A stretch of DNA of 64,000 nt from Saururus chinensis (Eukaryota > Streptophyta > Magnoliopsida > Piperales > Saururaceae), in NCBI GenBank assembly GCA_035235625.1, contig CP141144.1:43832014-43896013 (forward strand), written 5' to 3'. The translations under genes were made by a program, and so were the position numbers. Under the pieces are notes generated by a model. The model did no database searches. It was not told the DNA's origin and saw nothing but the letters and a program-made list of their open reading frames with translations. Position 1 is the stretch's first letter. Each line of letters begins with the position of its first letter. Shown piece after piece: positions 48,176-60,939 of the stretch.

Positions 48176-49040
48176 TGTTGGCCCCTTTACTTGCTGGATG
48201 GGAAAAGGGGGCGGCTACCCCCTTACTTGGCAGCGGACAACGTAAGCAGCCCCTTGGGCATGGATGGATGCTGGGGCAGTGCGGAAGGTGTTCCGCATGA
48301 GCTACTCGCCTTGCAGAGCAGGTTGAGTAGGAGTCCTTGTGCAGGCTGGACTCTAGTAGTGAAGCGGGGCACTACTTGGACTTAGGGTAGCGCTCCTAAG
48401 GCAAACGAGATTCACCTATGACGGTTCACTGCACTCCTAGCTTGAGTAGGAGTTTGGACAGTAGGTTCCTAGGACGGACAGTATTCACAGAGGCATGCTG
48501 GTCACCCTCCTAGGGCGGATGAGAGTCAGAGTGGCTGGTTTCCTTAGATGGGCAGACTCTTGTAGGCAGCATGGCGATAGACTTCTAGCTGAAGACAGAC
48601 TCTTGCAGGTTTTTGAATCTATGCCAGGGGCAGAATACTTATGGGCTGAGAGTTGGTCAGGGTGAGGACTCTTGTATTGGGTGAGTTTTGTACTCCTAAT
48701 AGCATAAGGACGACCAGTTTTTGGCTGAACCTATTTAAAGGGGAGAGTAGGGTGGTCCTGGCTGGTTGGTGATTAATTTTTCCTGCACAGCGAACCAGGG
48801 AGTTGAGAGGTGAGCTCTTAGCCTTGGTGGATCAGCCCTTGTATTCTCCCTACTTTGTATTTCAGCGGACAAAAATATAGCTTGGGTGGAGACCCTTACA
48901 CCAGGTCGGACTTGTGTTGCTATTTTGCTTATGTTTCCCTTGCGCATAAGAGTGGGAAGGGAAGAAAGTGCTTACTGGCGTCGCGGCGTAGCCAGGCCAT
49001 TATATGTACGAACGCTAGGCAAAGCTTCGCGCCTGTGACA
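48176..49040 (+). repeat. 3' LTR, complete
   Basis: 865 bp in TG...CA form, containing TTGTATTCTCCCTAC-type R/U5 sequence near 48839. Short ORFs inside it are not genes. Confidence 0.8.
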
Positions 49041-49152
49041 GTTACGTACCCAATAAATACCTCATATTTCCTATTTTGCTATAGTTAACTTATGAGTGAT
49101 TTCAGGTACCAGGCGGACAAAAACAGGCAAACTAAGGGGTGGGCCCCCCTGG

Positions 49153-49689
49153 TATGGGCCAATCATACTGGTCAGGACTAGTGAGCCCACCTTTCAGGTT
49201 TGGCCACCAGGTATATTTTGATGATTTATTACTTAATTAAATTACTACTAACCTGAAATTATTGAAATTTCCGAAGTACGGAATATGTGATAAGTAGATG
49301 GAAACATATGCAATTCTGGAAATATGTAAGTAGCCAACTGCTACTTTCTTTTCAATTCGTATATATGAAAGATAAGTACATCTTCACGGCATAATATAAG
49401 TCCAATTCATACACCGCATCTTATTCATTACTAGTTTCCTCCTTCAATTTTAGTAGTCAACCGCCACTTTCTTTGCACTTCATATAATTTATAAAACGTT
49501 TTATTCATTACTAGTTTCCACCTTTCATGCACCACTGCAATCCTGAATCTTCCCATCGCTGCGTTCTTCGTACGTCCAAACTTTCTGCCTGAAGTTTTCA
49601 ATCTACAGCCAGCAAGCAACCCAGTTTCTTCTATCATCTGAACATCTTCGATCTGCAAGGGTGGTTCATCTTTAAGAAGCAAATCTTCG
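49153..49689 (+). promoter_or_regulatory. Promoter/5' UTR region of RING-H2 copy C
   Basis: Matches, in inverted orientation, the region upstream of pseudogene B (to 32476): shared blocks include TATGGGCCAATCA, AGTGAGCCCACC and GGCCACCAGGTA. Within it the phrase TTATTCATTACTAGTTTCC occurs twice (about 49422 and 49502) as a local duplication. The retention of this sequence in both copies suggests it was duplicated with the gene. No TATA box is assigned with confidence. Confidence 0.5.
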
Positions 49690-50361
49690 ATGGACGAGAT
49701 CACGCTGAGGGTGCATTGCATCCAGAATTACGAGATTGCTTCTTCGTCAAAAGTGAAGGAAGCCGAAGTGAAGGAGGCCAAATTTGTGCTGCGTCTTTGC
49801 CTGATTCACAAGAACAGGTGGGGCTTTTACTCTTCACGAGGGAATGATATTGTCCCCTTCTCTTGGCGCCCCTTCAATGCTTTTGGCAAGCTAACAGTCT
49901 ACTTCCAACACGAGCAAATTAAGGACAAGATCTTCGAGGATCTGCGCTGTTGGAAGGTGTGCCTGCGAAGTGCAAGTCGAATAACAGATGATGTGTGTGG
50001 CATATGGGATCGCGCAGTGCAGGCCGCCGAGAAGCAGAATAGTATCACAGAGATTCAAGTGGGGCTTATTGTGGAGACTAGATGGGTGTATGAGGAGTTC
50101 TTACAACAGCTTGCTTTGTTGGAGTTGGCTCAGGCGGACGAGTTCACGATCACCTCGGCGTTAAAGAGTGCGGGGGAGGCGTTCGAGAGAGGGGTGGCCA
50201 TGAGTGAAGACTGTTCGAGTGCATGTACTATATGCACAGAAAGCTTTGTGGAAGGGGAGGAAGTCATCAAGATGCCATGCGAACATCTCTTCCATTCCAA
50301 TTGTATTTTGCCATGGTTGGAGAACAATAATTCTTGCCCTAACTGCCGAGCCAAGATATGA
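49690..50361 (+). CDS. RING-H2 finger protein, probable E3 ubiquitin ligase (copy C)
   Basis: Intact single-exon gene of 223 residues. The N-terminal 170 residues have no named domain but are conserved with copies A and B (for example [19 protein letters not shown] and [20 protein letters not shown] regions). A RING-H2 domain occupies residues 179-219: CTIC, X14, [10 protein letters not shown]10, CPNC, with all eight zinc ligands present. Such domains bind E2 enzymes, so the likely role is substrate ubiquitination, in the cytosol or nucleus since no signal peptide or membrane segment is visible. The start codon matches the aligned start of copy A. An LTR element ends about 650 bases upstream and a Harbinger-type MITE lies about 280 bases downstream. 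This is the only fully intact member of the B/C pair. Confidence 0.88.
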   Translation: MDEITLRVHCIQNYEIASSSKVKEAEVKEAKFVLRLCLIHKNRWGFYSSRGNDIVPFSWRPFNAFGKLTVYFQHEQIKDKIFEDLRCWKVCLRSASRITDDVCGIWDRAVQAAEKQNSITEIQVGLIVETRWVYEEFLQQLALLELAQADEFTITSALKSAGEAFERGVAMSEDCSSACTICTESFVEGEEVIKMPCEHLFHSNCILPWLENNNSCPNCRAKI

Positions 50362-50642
50362 ACTTCTTATAGAAAAGTGTAGTATTATGCAACTAGTCTG
50401 GACTCTTAGTACTTTAGACTAGTTTTGCTTTGCATATACTCCTTAGAATCACTTTTTTCATCCTTTCTTGGGGTAAGGCTCATTGTGTCCCCCCATGTAC
50501 TGCCAATATATTGTAAAAAAAGATGTTGTGTGTGTTAATTCTTTTGTGGAGTTTTGTGTAACATATTTTATTACCCTTATTTTGGTACTAAAATGTTTTA
50601 ATATTTTTGGCACTATTGTAAATTTGTTAACAAAAAGCTTAA

Positions 50643-51173
50643 GCGGCTCTTTGGGTATTGAATCGTCAAAAGATTCAGTCAATTCAACCTCAATTCAGTA
50701 TTGAATTTTTAGAATCTTATTTGTGTGCAGAAGCTGCGCAGAATTAATTCAGTACTGAAGTTGGTTTAGACCGTTTCAAGCCTAGATCGGCTTGAGGTGA
50801 TTCAGTCGATTTAGTCTCCTAGTCCCCATTTTGAAAAGTACAGATTATAATATCTTTCAACAGTTATCTTTCATATCAATTTGAGCATCGAAAAATGTGC
50901 CATATAGGTAGGGCCCATTTTAAAAGTTTAAAATTACTTGTCATTGTAGGATCTTGTTTAATAGAGCTTAAATTTAGATGCATAATGGTACCAAGGATGT
51001 GCATATCCGAGTTCGAGAGAGAGAGAGTTATATTAGTTTAAAGTTTTAAAATTGAGTTTGACTCGACATCTGAATTTATTTTAACAAATTCTCTTACGAA
51101 ACATAATTCACATTCAAGAGTAAATTTTTTCAATTAATTCGCTACTAAATTAATTCAATACCCAAATGGTCCC
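50643..51173. mobile_element. PIF/Harbinger-type MITE (531 bp)
   Basis: The inverted ends GCGGCTCTTTGGGTATTGAA and GGGACCATTTGGGTATTGAA (the right end in reverse complement) are flanked by TAA at 50640-50642 and 51174-51176, the TWA target of Harbinger/Tourist elements. The interior is noncoding. It lies 3' of RING-H2 copy C and may have supplied or replaced its polyadenylation region. Confidence 0.8.
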
Positions 51174-51176
51174 TAA

Positions 51177-54100
51177 GAGCTGTGTATGAACCCTTTTAAA
51201 GTTGGTTTCTTAATAGTGTTCAACTTAGAATATGCACTCTTACTTTGGTTGAATTAATTTTTCATTATGACATTTGCCCATGCATTGTAATTCTATTTAT
51301 AATCTACTAGCAAGATTGCATGTACATACATTATATATATATAAATATAAATTAGATAATATTAAAAAATAAATTAAAAATAAAATATGTATTGAACATA
51401 GGTTTCCCTTGCATGTTATGGTTGTAGTACATTACTTTGAGGATCACAATGACTATTAGTTATACACACAAGCATTATATTAACTCATATACATTTGTAG
51501 AAGGCAAATGTAAATTAAATTTTCATAAGGTAAATATTATGTCATGAATTTGCAAAGATAATGGTGCCGAAAGACTTTGTCCCGTGGAGCATATTATTCA
51601 TATTCATGATCTTTATGGTAGCCGGTCTCATTTGCTAGAGCTCTTTGGGGGTTTTTCAAGGGTATTGAAAAAACACAAATCCGAATATGTATAATATATT
51701 CACAAATATAAAAAATTATTATCAAGTAATGTGTAATATGCGTGGGGCCTACAAAAAAGTTTGAAAAAATATAATCATGTGGGATCTTATTTAATAGAGT
51801 TCGTCAAGAGCTTCCTAATAATACTAAGAACAAACGAATCCAAATAAGGGAGTACAAGATATAATATTATAAAGTTTAAATCAACATAACCTTAAAAATA
51901 AAGATTATAATTATAATATATTTGACTTTTTTGGGGACTATAATGAATAAAAAAGAGAAAAATAAAGACTAATGGTATAAAATATGGATCAAATAGTCAA
52001 AATTTGAAGGTGCTATAGTATATCACCACTTTGTTTTATATTATAGTATAATATAATTCCTCATACTATTGAATCAGGTTGAGTGTTCCCAACAAAAAAT
52101 GAAAAGAATTATTATTTCATAGATGTTATGTCTGTCAATTCTTATAAAAGGTTTTGCATGACATATTAATATTGTAAATTATTGAAGCTTCTAAAGTTTC
52201 ATGGTCAATGTATACATTTTAAGGATTTTTTTTATATCATTATCATGCTTAATTTTGTTAGTCCGTTTTAGGTAGGAATGTCAAATAGGTTGAATCGTGT
52301 TGGGTTGGGTTGGTCGTGTCCCTAACTTAAAGGGATTGGGTTATATATAAATCCCAACACTACTAGGGTGGGGTCAGGTTATGTGGGTAACAAAAAGTTA
52401 CTTCAATAATCCCATATAATTCACACGCTCAACAATCATATGGAGGTACCTTCTACATACTTCCATTCTGGTTAGGAGACATTAGCAACCCCAAGTATAA
52501 AAAACATATATCCAACTCTAAGACAATCTCATAACCTTAAGAATCATCCTACTAGCTAAGAAAGTTAAACAAATTGCTGATTAAGTATTTGAAAAAAAAA
52601 TTCTAATACTGTATAGACTTTTAAGAAATTTTCTTTCTAATCTTTTTGTACACTAAATTTAATTAGGAGATGAATAAACACTTGACAAAAAGCAAGCGAG
52701 TTATGAGGCTTAGATCGGGTCACACAATAATTACCTGATCCGACCTATGTCTATATATTGGCCTATGGCAAATCAGTGGTTCTTGCTCAAATGCAGGATA
52801 GGTTACTTTTGTGTTTTAGGTATTAAAGTATTATAATATCTATGAAATTATTATGCAATTCTCTTAACAAAAAGGTTGACAATTTTTTATAAACCCATTC
52901 AAAGTTGGATCCACAATGGTGCTATATGTTGTAGGTGGTTTAGTAACTATAAAACGGTGTATGTGAACATTCTCAGCCAGGTCTACTCTCTTGGTGCCTC
53001 TTATTACCTCCACCAATCCCTCTAAATTATTGGGCATGCTTTCTTCCTCTATATTTACTAGTGAAAGAGCTCCTACATATTTTTCAGTATCGGCACCTAT
53101 AAAAACCTAGTGTATTCATATAAAAATGTATAAATAATTGCTTCCCAAATTATTTCTTTTTAAGAACCAAAAAATTATTTTCACATTGGCATGACTATTT
53201 TTGTTACTACATTATTTTTTTCATTGCCTTCAAAAATATGGAACGTTAATGCACACAATTTTATGGAATAACTCATGACTTGTTACTCAGGAGAAATAAT
53301 TCAGTGTGCTTGGCCGAAATCCCACATGATGGCCCACTTTACAAGAGTCTAACCAATAATAACATGAGAATATATCCTTTCCATGTGCACCGTTGATTTC
53401 TAAGAGCAATGATTCTTATAAAGTGGTAATAAATCTCACATGACATGCTGGGGACAATGAATAATTTCTCATTGCATAGGATAGCCTACCTACCCACATA
53501 TTGGTAGTACATTCTCCACCTCGACTAGCTTTTCATTGCAGGCCTATGAAAGGAGCCAACAAGTTAGTGTTTTTTGAAGAAACTAAGATTGCATGCGTGA
53601 TTCAAAATACATAGGTCAGAACAATTAAAAATAAAGATACTTGTCTAAACTAGATAAATGATGGATTCCCACAAAGTTTTATATCTTATATATAATGACC
53701 GATTCCCATAAAGTTGTATATCTAAAATCTATTATCTACACGACCAAAATTGAGAAATATGAGGAATTTTTATATAAATATTTTAATTACAAAAACATCA
53801 TGTTTATATAAAAATTATATTAATGTTGTTGCTAATGACGCACTGGTTGTTGAAAGAGAGGCAAAACTTTTAAATTGTGTTATTCCTATTAGTGTGCCTC
53901 TTAAATACTCACTCGATGATTTTGAATTATATGTTGGTAGGGCGGAGGTCTTAAAAAAATTATTGTTGCCATTATTGACCATTTTGAAGGAGAGTTGTCA
54001 TACTCCCAAAATTAAAAACCAAGTAAACAAATGTTACACTAAATTAGGCATGATTCAAGTGCCTCGACCCAACCGCCAAACCATCTAAGATGGTCAACTA

Positions 54101-57100
54101 TAAATAAATATCTTCAAAACTTATTCATTCCTTGCAATTCTTTTGAATGACACATACTTACATAAAAGATAAAAGAAACCCCAAAGAAAATAATTTTTCA
54201 GAAACAAACAAAACACAAGGGGTGAGCAAGTCATAAACTATTATGAACGCTCCTGTACAACATGGGAACATAATTTATCCAACAATTCATAACTTAGCTT
54301 AATGAAATTTTTATGTAATAGTAATCTGCATTAAACCACATTCAATTAAATTATTTGTTTCCACTAACTAAGTGCCAGAGAACTTGTTGTGTCGATTGGG
54401 TAATCATAACTCTCCATTAAACTAGCTGGCAATCTCAGCATAAAAACTGCATAAGGGATTTGGGGTTTTGCACCCTAAGTTAGACCTCCATCCTTTTGAA
54501 CACTTTTAAGGCATGAGAATTAATATATTTATAAATATATTTTTATAATTCAACCAACATAAGTCATGCACCATTTTTAATTAAGAAATGAGAGAATGCC
54601 AAATTGTCTATCGTGTTGGCTATTACCTAAATTATTTTATAATCTTAATTCTCAATTCCTGCCCTGAAACAAAACTTTAGAACTAACCTTTACTTAGGCA
54701 ACCATAGCCAGCATTATGACCAAACCAACTTGGTTAACCTAGACGTGATAAGGTTAGTCCAACCAAATACATAAGCATCGCTGAGTACCATGTAGGTAAG
54801 ACTTACCACATATCAACATGAGACAAAAACAGAGCATCATAAGTTTAAAATGGGAGACTAAAGTTTAAATTCTAATGTCATAAACACCAATGAAAGGAAA
54901 TAGCCAACAAGATCGAGAGGACATACCAGATTTTATACTATCAAGAGCTTCAGTTCCCTTGTGCTTGACGCATAGTGGGGTAATCATTTGATTTTTATGC
55001 AATAGAGAACAAAAGCAGCTATTAGAAAAGAGATTTCCCATACATATAAAACAAACTGTAAATTCATGTCCAACCCATAAAGCGGAGATACTATTTTAGT
55101 ATAAGAGGAGTGTACTGTCCCATGCAACATCCAACCCATATGGGAGGGTTAACTCAATCTTCAATAGCAAATCGATGGGGTCAGGCCAATGTTCGAAGAA
55201 GAGAAAGGAAATCGCGATACTCCTTTGGAGAGGGCTAGAGCTCAAAACCAGTTAAATTCGAGGAGCTGGAAGTAAAGAGTGGACAAGAGCTCCACCAGAG
55301 CCAATTTCTTATATTATCAACAATGCCAGGATTACTTATTTACTAGCATTACCAAAAATTTTAGCTACCAAGCTTTGCCACTTACTTTGACGTCTTTTCT
55401 TCTTTTCCCTTTTGGTTCATGGTGTATCTTATCTATTCCTAGACTGACGAGCATTTTGGCTCTCCCAACATGGCTATTTTATATAGTTGCTACCAACAAA
55501 TATGCGGTATTCATCTTCCCCATCAAACCACGCATTAAATGATGCGCGTTTGTATTTCTCTTTTCCATGATTCCTTTCTTGTCATTACTCTGCCACAAGA
55601 AGATCAATTCAATTTAATGAATACAATTTTCATAACTTCATCCCTTCGCATTCTCATTGTTATTTCCAATTCTCTATCCATTTTGCACCAATAATCACAA
55701 TTGTAACGTGTAGCATATGCTGATTTAACATTATATTCACTCGATATATTCTTGTCCAATTGATGAGGTGGTGGTGTAGCCGATAAAGAAGCGTGGCCAG
55801 ATACAGCACCAGCTGACACCACCATGGCCATGCTCTTTACATGGAGCTTTTGTCTCTGTAGCAGCAGCAGAAGCAATTGAAAGATCAGGTGCAGCCGTTG
55901 AATATGGATGGCCAGATACAGCACTAGCTGACACCACCATGGCTATTCTGCCTCTGTTGCCTTCAACCATCAGACTGGTTCGCGTCCGATGTTGGTTCAA
56001 TAATGAGGTGGTCGCGGCGACTCCCTTTGCCACGTAGGCACAACACCAACCCATCATGCAGCTTTTGTTGAAGCGCCCCCGGACGCCTCACAGCTATCCT
56101 CAAACAAGATCAACAGAGAAAATTACTCGTCTTTTTTCGATTTCTTCACCCATGAAAAGAAAAATTAAACCATCATAAGTAATAAACTCATTTAGAGAGA
56201 ATCAAATAATCAAAATTGAATCAAAAGAGTTCTACGTACTAACCTTGGGCTGATTAGCCCCAAAAAATCAATCACCTTCAAGCCGATGCCCAATTCCAAT
56301 TGAAAGAATGATTCAGTCAACAGAGAAAGGAGATTACCATGTAGATATATATACAGCTACCATAATCCTCAAGTAATAATAGTAGATCTCAAGTCGAATG
56401 TAGACTTCCCAATTCAGAATCCACACTAAAGAAGGTGAAGACAAGGGGCGGCTAGCCCTTTCTCCTTCCCTTTTTCTAAGTCTTTCCAAGGGGAGAGAGA
56501 GAGAGAGAGAGGTGGGGGCGTGTTAGGAGAGAGGGAAGAGATTATAGCTCTTCCCATCTTTTCTTAAGTCTTACATACTCTTTCTCTTGAGTGGGCTTAA
56601 GTTATGTGTTGTCTACAAATTATCTACGCTAATTATCCATAAGAGTCTTTTATAACGAACGTGGGCTAGGACTCTCAAAGCCCTCAGAGGGGCATGCGAC
56701 CATGCTCACAACGTACCTGATCCCTCATTAACCACGGGCCCGATTAAAGATACATATCTTAAGGTCTATCCCTATAAGGTAAATATGCACACATTAGTCC
56801 CATGAGAATGTGTGTCAAGATGGTTCATGTGGAGTCGATATGAGTGCCCCTAAAATCCTTGGACCTCATAGCCCCATACTAGCTCACTCAAACAAAAAAC
56901 AATGAGGATCATGTCGGCCCAAGCCCATACCATAGTTCAACATCACTTGCTGCCAAATCTTGGTTGAGGCGGACGCCATCCCTTGCGTCACTAGACGACT
57001 AGAAGTTAGTGTGAGCTTTGGCGCCACAGAGTGCCTATGTTGTGTCATCATAGGCCCAATCAATGCATGCCATGTTGGAAAATGACTATGAATGTGATAC

Positions 57101-57272
57101 ATTTTTTCAACTTATTATGCACTCTCACCACAATGTGTGGGAGTGCATACCCAACTAATTTGAATCCGTGTCAAATGTCCATTGGCACAACCAAATGTAA
57201 GGAATAGAGTCCTTGATCTCAATCACTCATCTGCCTAAGACACTCTAAGGTTTTGTGGTGCGTTGGTTTCAA
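51177..57272. other. Long intergenic stretch, no gene assigned
   Basis: AT-rich sequence with only short ORFs. Its one clear structure is the inverted dispersed repeat at 52090-52600. ORFs at 53750-54088 (plus) and 55604-56057 (minus) were read and show no family motif; the latter overlaps a short internal duplication (GATACAGCACCAGCTGACAC recurs at 55798 and, with one change, about 55915). A GA microsatellite occurs near 56490. Confidence 0.45.
52090..52600 (-). repeat. Inverted copy of the 25300-26060 dispersed repeat
   Basis: The reverse complement aligns with 25560-26060 in order: a CTTAATCANCAA block, TTTCTTAGCTAG, ACTTGGGGTTGCTAATGTCT, GGGATTATTGAAGTAA, TATATATAACCCAATCC and TACCTAAAACGGACTAACA. 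It has one copy of the segment that is duplicated at 25351-25770. Confidence 0.7.
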
Positions 57273-59303
57273 TACAATAAAAAAGACTATTAGCGACGTA
57301 TTTATGTGTTGCTAATAGTCCTATAAGCGTCACTAGCTAATAGTCCTATAAGCGTCACTAATTACTATTAGTGATGTATAAAAAGCGTCACCATAAGCGT
57401 CGAAAAAAGTCCAGTCGCTATTGCCTATTAGTGACGCTTAACACAAACGTCACTAATAGTGTAACATTAGCGACGTTTATTTATGCGTCGCTAATAATTT
57501 TTCTTTATTGGGGGTTAGTCAATTAGGACTTGAAAATAAAATACTATAATTTTAAATTTTTTTGTTAGTGTTTTTGGATTGTCTATACTATATTTACAAT
57601 CCAACGTTAGTTTATTAAGATTTAAAATTCAATATTTTAAATATAGCATTAGTGGATTATACATTTGATTCATATATTTAAAATACAGAGTTAGTAAAAA
57701 GAAATAGAGATTCTAGCTTACCTGGATTTCGCAACATGAATTATAACGTAAAAGCAAGATTTCACAACACCACCTTTGGAGGTGGTATTGGCAAATGACA
57801 GAAGGCCTGCTCCCTTATTAGCTAGGGCAACGTAGTGAAAAAGGGGAGGCTACCATTCGCACTGGGGAGGAGGCTGCCATTCTCGCTGCACATCTTGAGC
57901 TTGGATGAGGCTGACTGCCATTCTCACAGCGTTAAATGGAGCTTGGAGGAGGTCACCATCCTTGCCAAAGAAATGATCTTGGGCCAGCAAGTAATCTCTT
58001 CTTCATCTATTCACTCACCCTCCAAGTGCCGCTCTTTCTTTTGCTTTGTTATTTGGTTTTTTTCCTCTGCCTACCCTCTTGCCTACTCTGCTTAGTCACA
58101 TGCGTTGTAATTCCCTCTATCTCAACTCCGTTTCATACCTTCATGCCTCAATTTTTGATGTGAATTTGCTCTCCAGTTGACTGGTGGTGGGTTCTAGATC
58201 TTTTGTATGGGTGGGTGAATTTTCTGAATTTGGTTTGTGTGTTACGAGTTAGTGTAGTTTCTTATTCTTCTGTGCAGCTCTTTTCTACTGTATATGTTGC
58301 CAACCATCATTCCCATGCAAGTGGGTAAAATGATGTTCATTTGGTCTCTACCCTTGTCAAGATTTCCTCTTTCTCCCATCCTGCGCTGTAATAAATGACA
58401 TTATGAAATGTTGATTTCTTGGCCATTTCCCATCCGTTCCTTATATTGGAGGACCTCCCTCTGTCTCAACTCCAGATGCGCTTGCATGCCTTGGTTTTTT
58501 ATGTGAATTTTCTCTCTAGTTGATGTGTGGGTTCTAGATCTTTTGTATGGGTGGGTGAATTTGTTATATTTGGTTGGTGTGTTATAATATTGGAGTGCTT
58601 GATTTATGTTTTCACTGTGATGCAAAAAAAGACAAAGAGCTATTAGTTCAGTCGTGGTAATTTTTTATTAGCTATGTGGGTTGGCATAGAGAAATTTGAA
58701 ACAGTCAAAAGATTGTTTCTTTAGCCCCAGGAAGATAGTATATATTTTGATATGGATAAACTACCTACCTAACTAATGTCTTGCAACTGATATCCTTATT
58801 CCTCCCCATCTGATTTCTTCCATGTCCGCTCTCAATCATTTAGATGAATGAGTAGCTTATACTGCTAGTTAAAGAAAGCCATATTTTCTGTATTAGGTGT
58901 CATCCAATTGCTTCATGTCTTTATTATTCTATAACAGATAAGAACACACCTCGGAATCTATGTGGTATTCTTATTGGTTTTTGAGAGAGAGAGAAGAGGG
59001 AGGTGGATTTTGTTATTTTTTTATTATGTTCATTGATGTGGGTTTATGCGGGATTATGTTGGGTTTTCACTAGTACATCTGCTTCCTCGTTAGTTCGTTC
59101 TAATTGTATTTTTAATCTTGAGGCTTTTGAAGTTCATGGGTTAGAGAGCTTTTTGCCTTGTTTTTCATGGTAATTGTGTATGTTTGAAATTGTATTAATT
59201 ATGTATGTTTGGATTATTTTGCATTGCTTTTGATGGCTTGCATCATTTTGCGTTGCTTTTGATGGGTGGTTTCTGATGAGTTAGTTTCTAATTATTCATA
59301 GAT

Positions 59304-59507
59304 ATGGCACATGAAGGAGGGAGAGGGAAAGGTAAAGGGAAAGCAAATTATAAGCAATGGTCATCTGTGGAGACTAAAGAGCTTATTAAACTATTGGTAG
59401 ATGAAGTTAAGCATGGAAATAGATTGACCAATGGGACTTTTAGAAAGGAGATAATAGTTGAGAATGTACTTCCAAAATTAAATGAAAACTTTAATTCTCA
59501 TAATTAG
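59304..59507 (+). pseudogene. Harbinger ORF1-like Myb/SANT protein, truncated
   Basis: A 67-codon frame: a basic glycine/lysine start (GGRGKGKGKANYKQWSSVE), then TKELIKLLVDEVKHGNR, TNGTFRKEIIVENVLPKLN. The tryptophan and the leucine-rich helix fit the Myb/SANT-like domain of plant Harbinger-associated proteins, which bind DNA and partner the nuclease. It stops after NSHN, before the rest of the domain; decayed frames follow to about 59660. Probably not functional. Confidence 0.65.
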
Positions 59508-59932
59508 GAATTTTGCTCTACACTTGTTTGGTCTACATATTTGAAAAACATATAAGCAGGGATCATGCACACACAATTGAATGTTTACCTTGCTGGTTCT
59601 GAATGGTTGACAGACCCACATGCGAAACTAACTATGGGGAGATTTTGAATATTGTTTAGTTGTTGTCATCCAACTCCAAAGATTACATAACATCATGAAT
59701 TTCAACTTAAATTTTACTATTGGGAGCTTATTTCAAGCTTCACAAGATCACAAGTTATTGTGTTTTATAGGAATAGATGATGACAATATGCACTCATCTG
59801 TCTGCAAAAATACAAATTAGATGTCTTCTCTAACTTGGCTGATCAAGTTGTTGAAGATGTATAATGTGGAATAAAAATATGGAGTGGCATGCTTCTTACC
59901 TTGCTTTCTATACTTTTGAGCACTAGCTTAGA

Positions 59933-60210
59933 CTTTAAAACCACGTTTCGAATTTTTTAAAGATCATCCACCCTCATTTCCATATGAAACTCAAGTGAAG
60001 GTGGTTTTTGCTTGTTGTGCAATGCATAATTATCTTCGCAGGGAAAATAGTAAAGATGTCTTTGATCCTAATCATGAACAGGATGAAGCACCACGAAATG
60101 TTCCACTAGATCCAAATGTAGATTCTAATTCAGGCGATGATATGGCATCTCAAGTGGAACAAAGGGAAGTAGCTAACACATGGAGGGATGGAATAGCTGC
60201 AGAAATGTAG
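59933..60210 (+). pseudogene. Harbinger nuclease (DDE_4) C-terminal remnant
   Basis: Reading from about 59933 gives TLKPRFEFFKDHPPSFPYET and then QVKVVFACCAMHNYLRRE, the conserved end of Harbinger/HARBI1-type nucleases (the (C/A)CC..HN(Y/F)L region), followed by an acidic tail ending WRDGIAAEM and a stop. The catalytic DDE residues lie upstream in the family and are not found here. It confirms the family of the surrounding element. Confidence 0.75.
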
Positions 60211-60939
60211 AACAATTCAAAGTTATGACAATGAGCTTATAAATTTACTATTGCATTGACTTGGGTGGGGTCTTGTGCATCATGCATGTAACATTTTTAT
60301 TAAAAGCATTGATTTCTTAATATAAGTATTTTTACTTTATGTGATAATAACATGTTTGATGCTACTAGACTCAAATAAATTATAGATTAGTCCCATTTGA
60401 AAAATGTAGTTAAAATTATTTTAGAAGTTAATTATTTTGAAATCCAACGGCTCAAATCCAGAGATTCTAGCAATACAGGATTTGAGCATTCATATATTTT
60501 TAAATCTGGCCGTACAAATTCAAAAATTTGGATTATATTTTAAAATATCATATTCTAAATCCAATATTTTGGAATCTTGATTGACTAACCCCCTGTTAGC
60601 GACGCATAAAACAATGTTGTTAATAGTAAATTACTAGCAATGCATAATTCTAAGTGTCGCTAATTAGCAGTTATTAGCGACATTATCCTATACGTTGCTA
60701 ATATAAAAAAATAAAGATAACTTATTAGCGACACATAATTAGACGCGTTGCTAATATAATAAAGTTTTATAAAAAAATTACTTATTCAAAGTATCGCTAA
60801 TAATGAAATATATTAAAAATTTCGTGTGTTAGCGATGTTTTTCAAAGTGTCGCTACTACATTGAAAAAAAAATAAAAAACGCTTTAGCGACGCTTTTATA
60901 TGCATCACTAAAGATGACATTTTTTTTAAAAAAATCCCC

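Larger units (their letters stand above)
45937..49040 (+). mobile_element. Ty3/gypsy element, truncated and interrupted
   Basis: The start of a 5' LTR (45937-46205, TGTTAGCCCCTTTACTTGC) matches the complete 3' LTR (48176-49040, TGTTGGCCCCTTTACTTGC to CCTGTGACA). The flanking sequences GCTAC (45932-45936) and GTTAC (49041-49045) look like a duplication with one change. The 5' LTR stops exactly where a CACTA-type terminus begins (46206). The rest of that LTR, the primer site and the start of gag are gone, so an internal deletion followed or accompanied that insertion. Only a gag piece lies between; pol is missing. Confidence 0.8.
57508..60595 (+). mobile_element. PIF/Harbinger DNA transposon, internally deleted (3.09 kb)
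   Basis: The inverted ends (TT)GGGGGTTAGTCAAT and (CA)GGGGGTTAGTCAAT are flanked by TTA at 57505-57507 and 60596-60598, the usual Harbinger target. Inside are an ORF for a Myb/SANT-like protein and the last part of a DDE nuclease. The remainder of the nuclease is lost. An internal direct duplication occurs (about 58090-58260 and 58430-58590, sharing GGGTTCTAGATCTTTTGTAT). Confidence 0.85.

Noticed and set aside
53750..54088. 112-codon plus-strand ORF as a possible gene
   Set aside because: No motif, no homologous neighbour copy and no splice partners were recognised; length alone is weak evidence in AT-rich DNA.
55604..56057. Two overlapping minus-strand ORFs with a shared MVVSAGAVSGH-like segment
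   Set aside because: The similarity comes from a short DNA duplication. No known family was recognised, so it is reported only as intergenic content.
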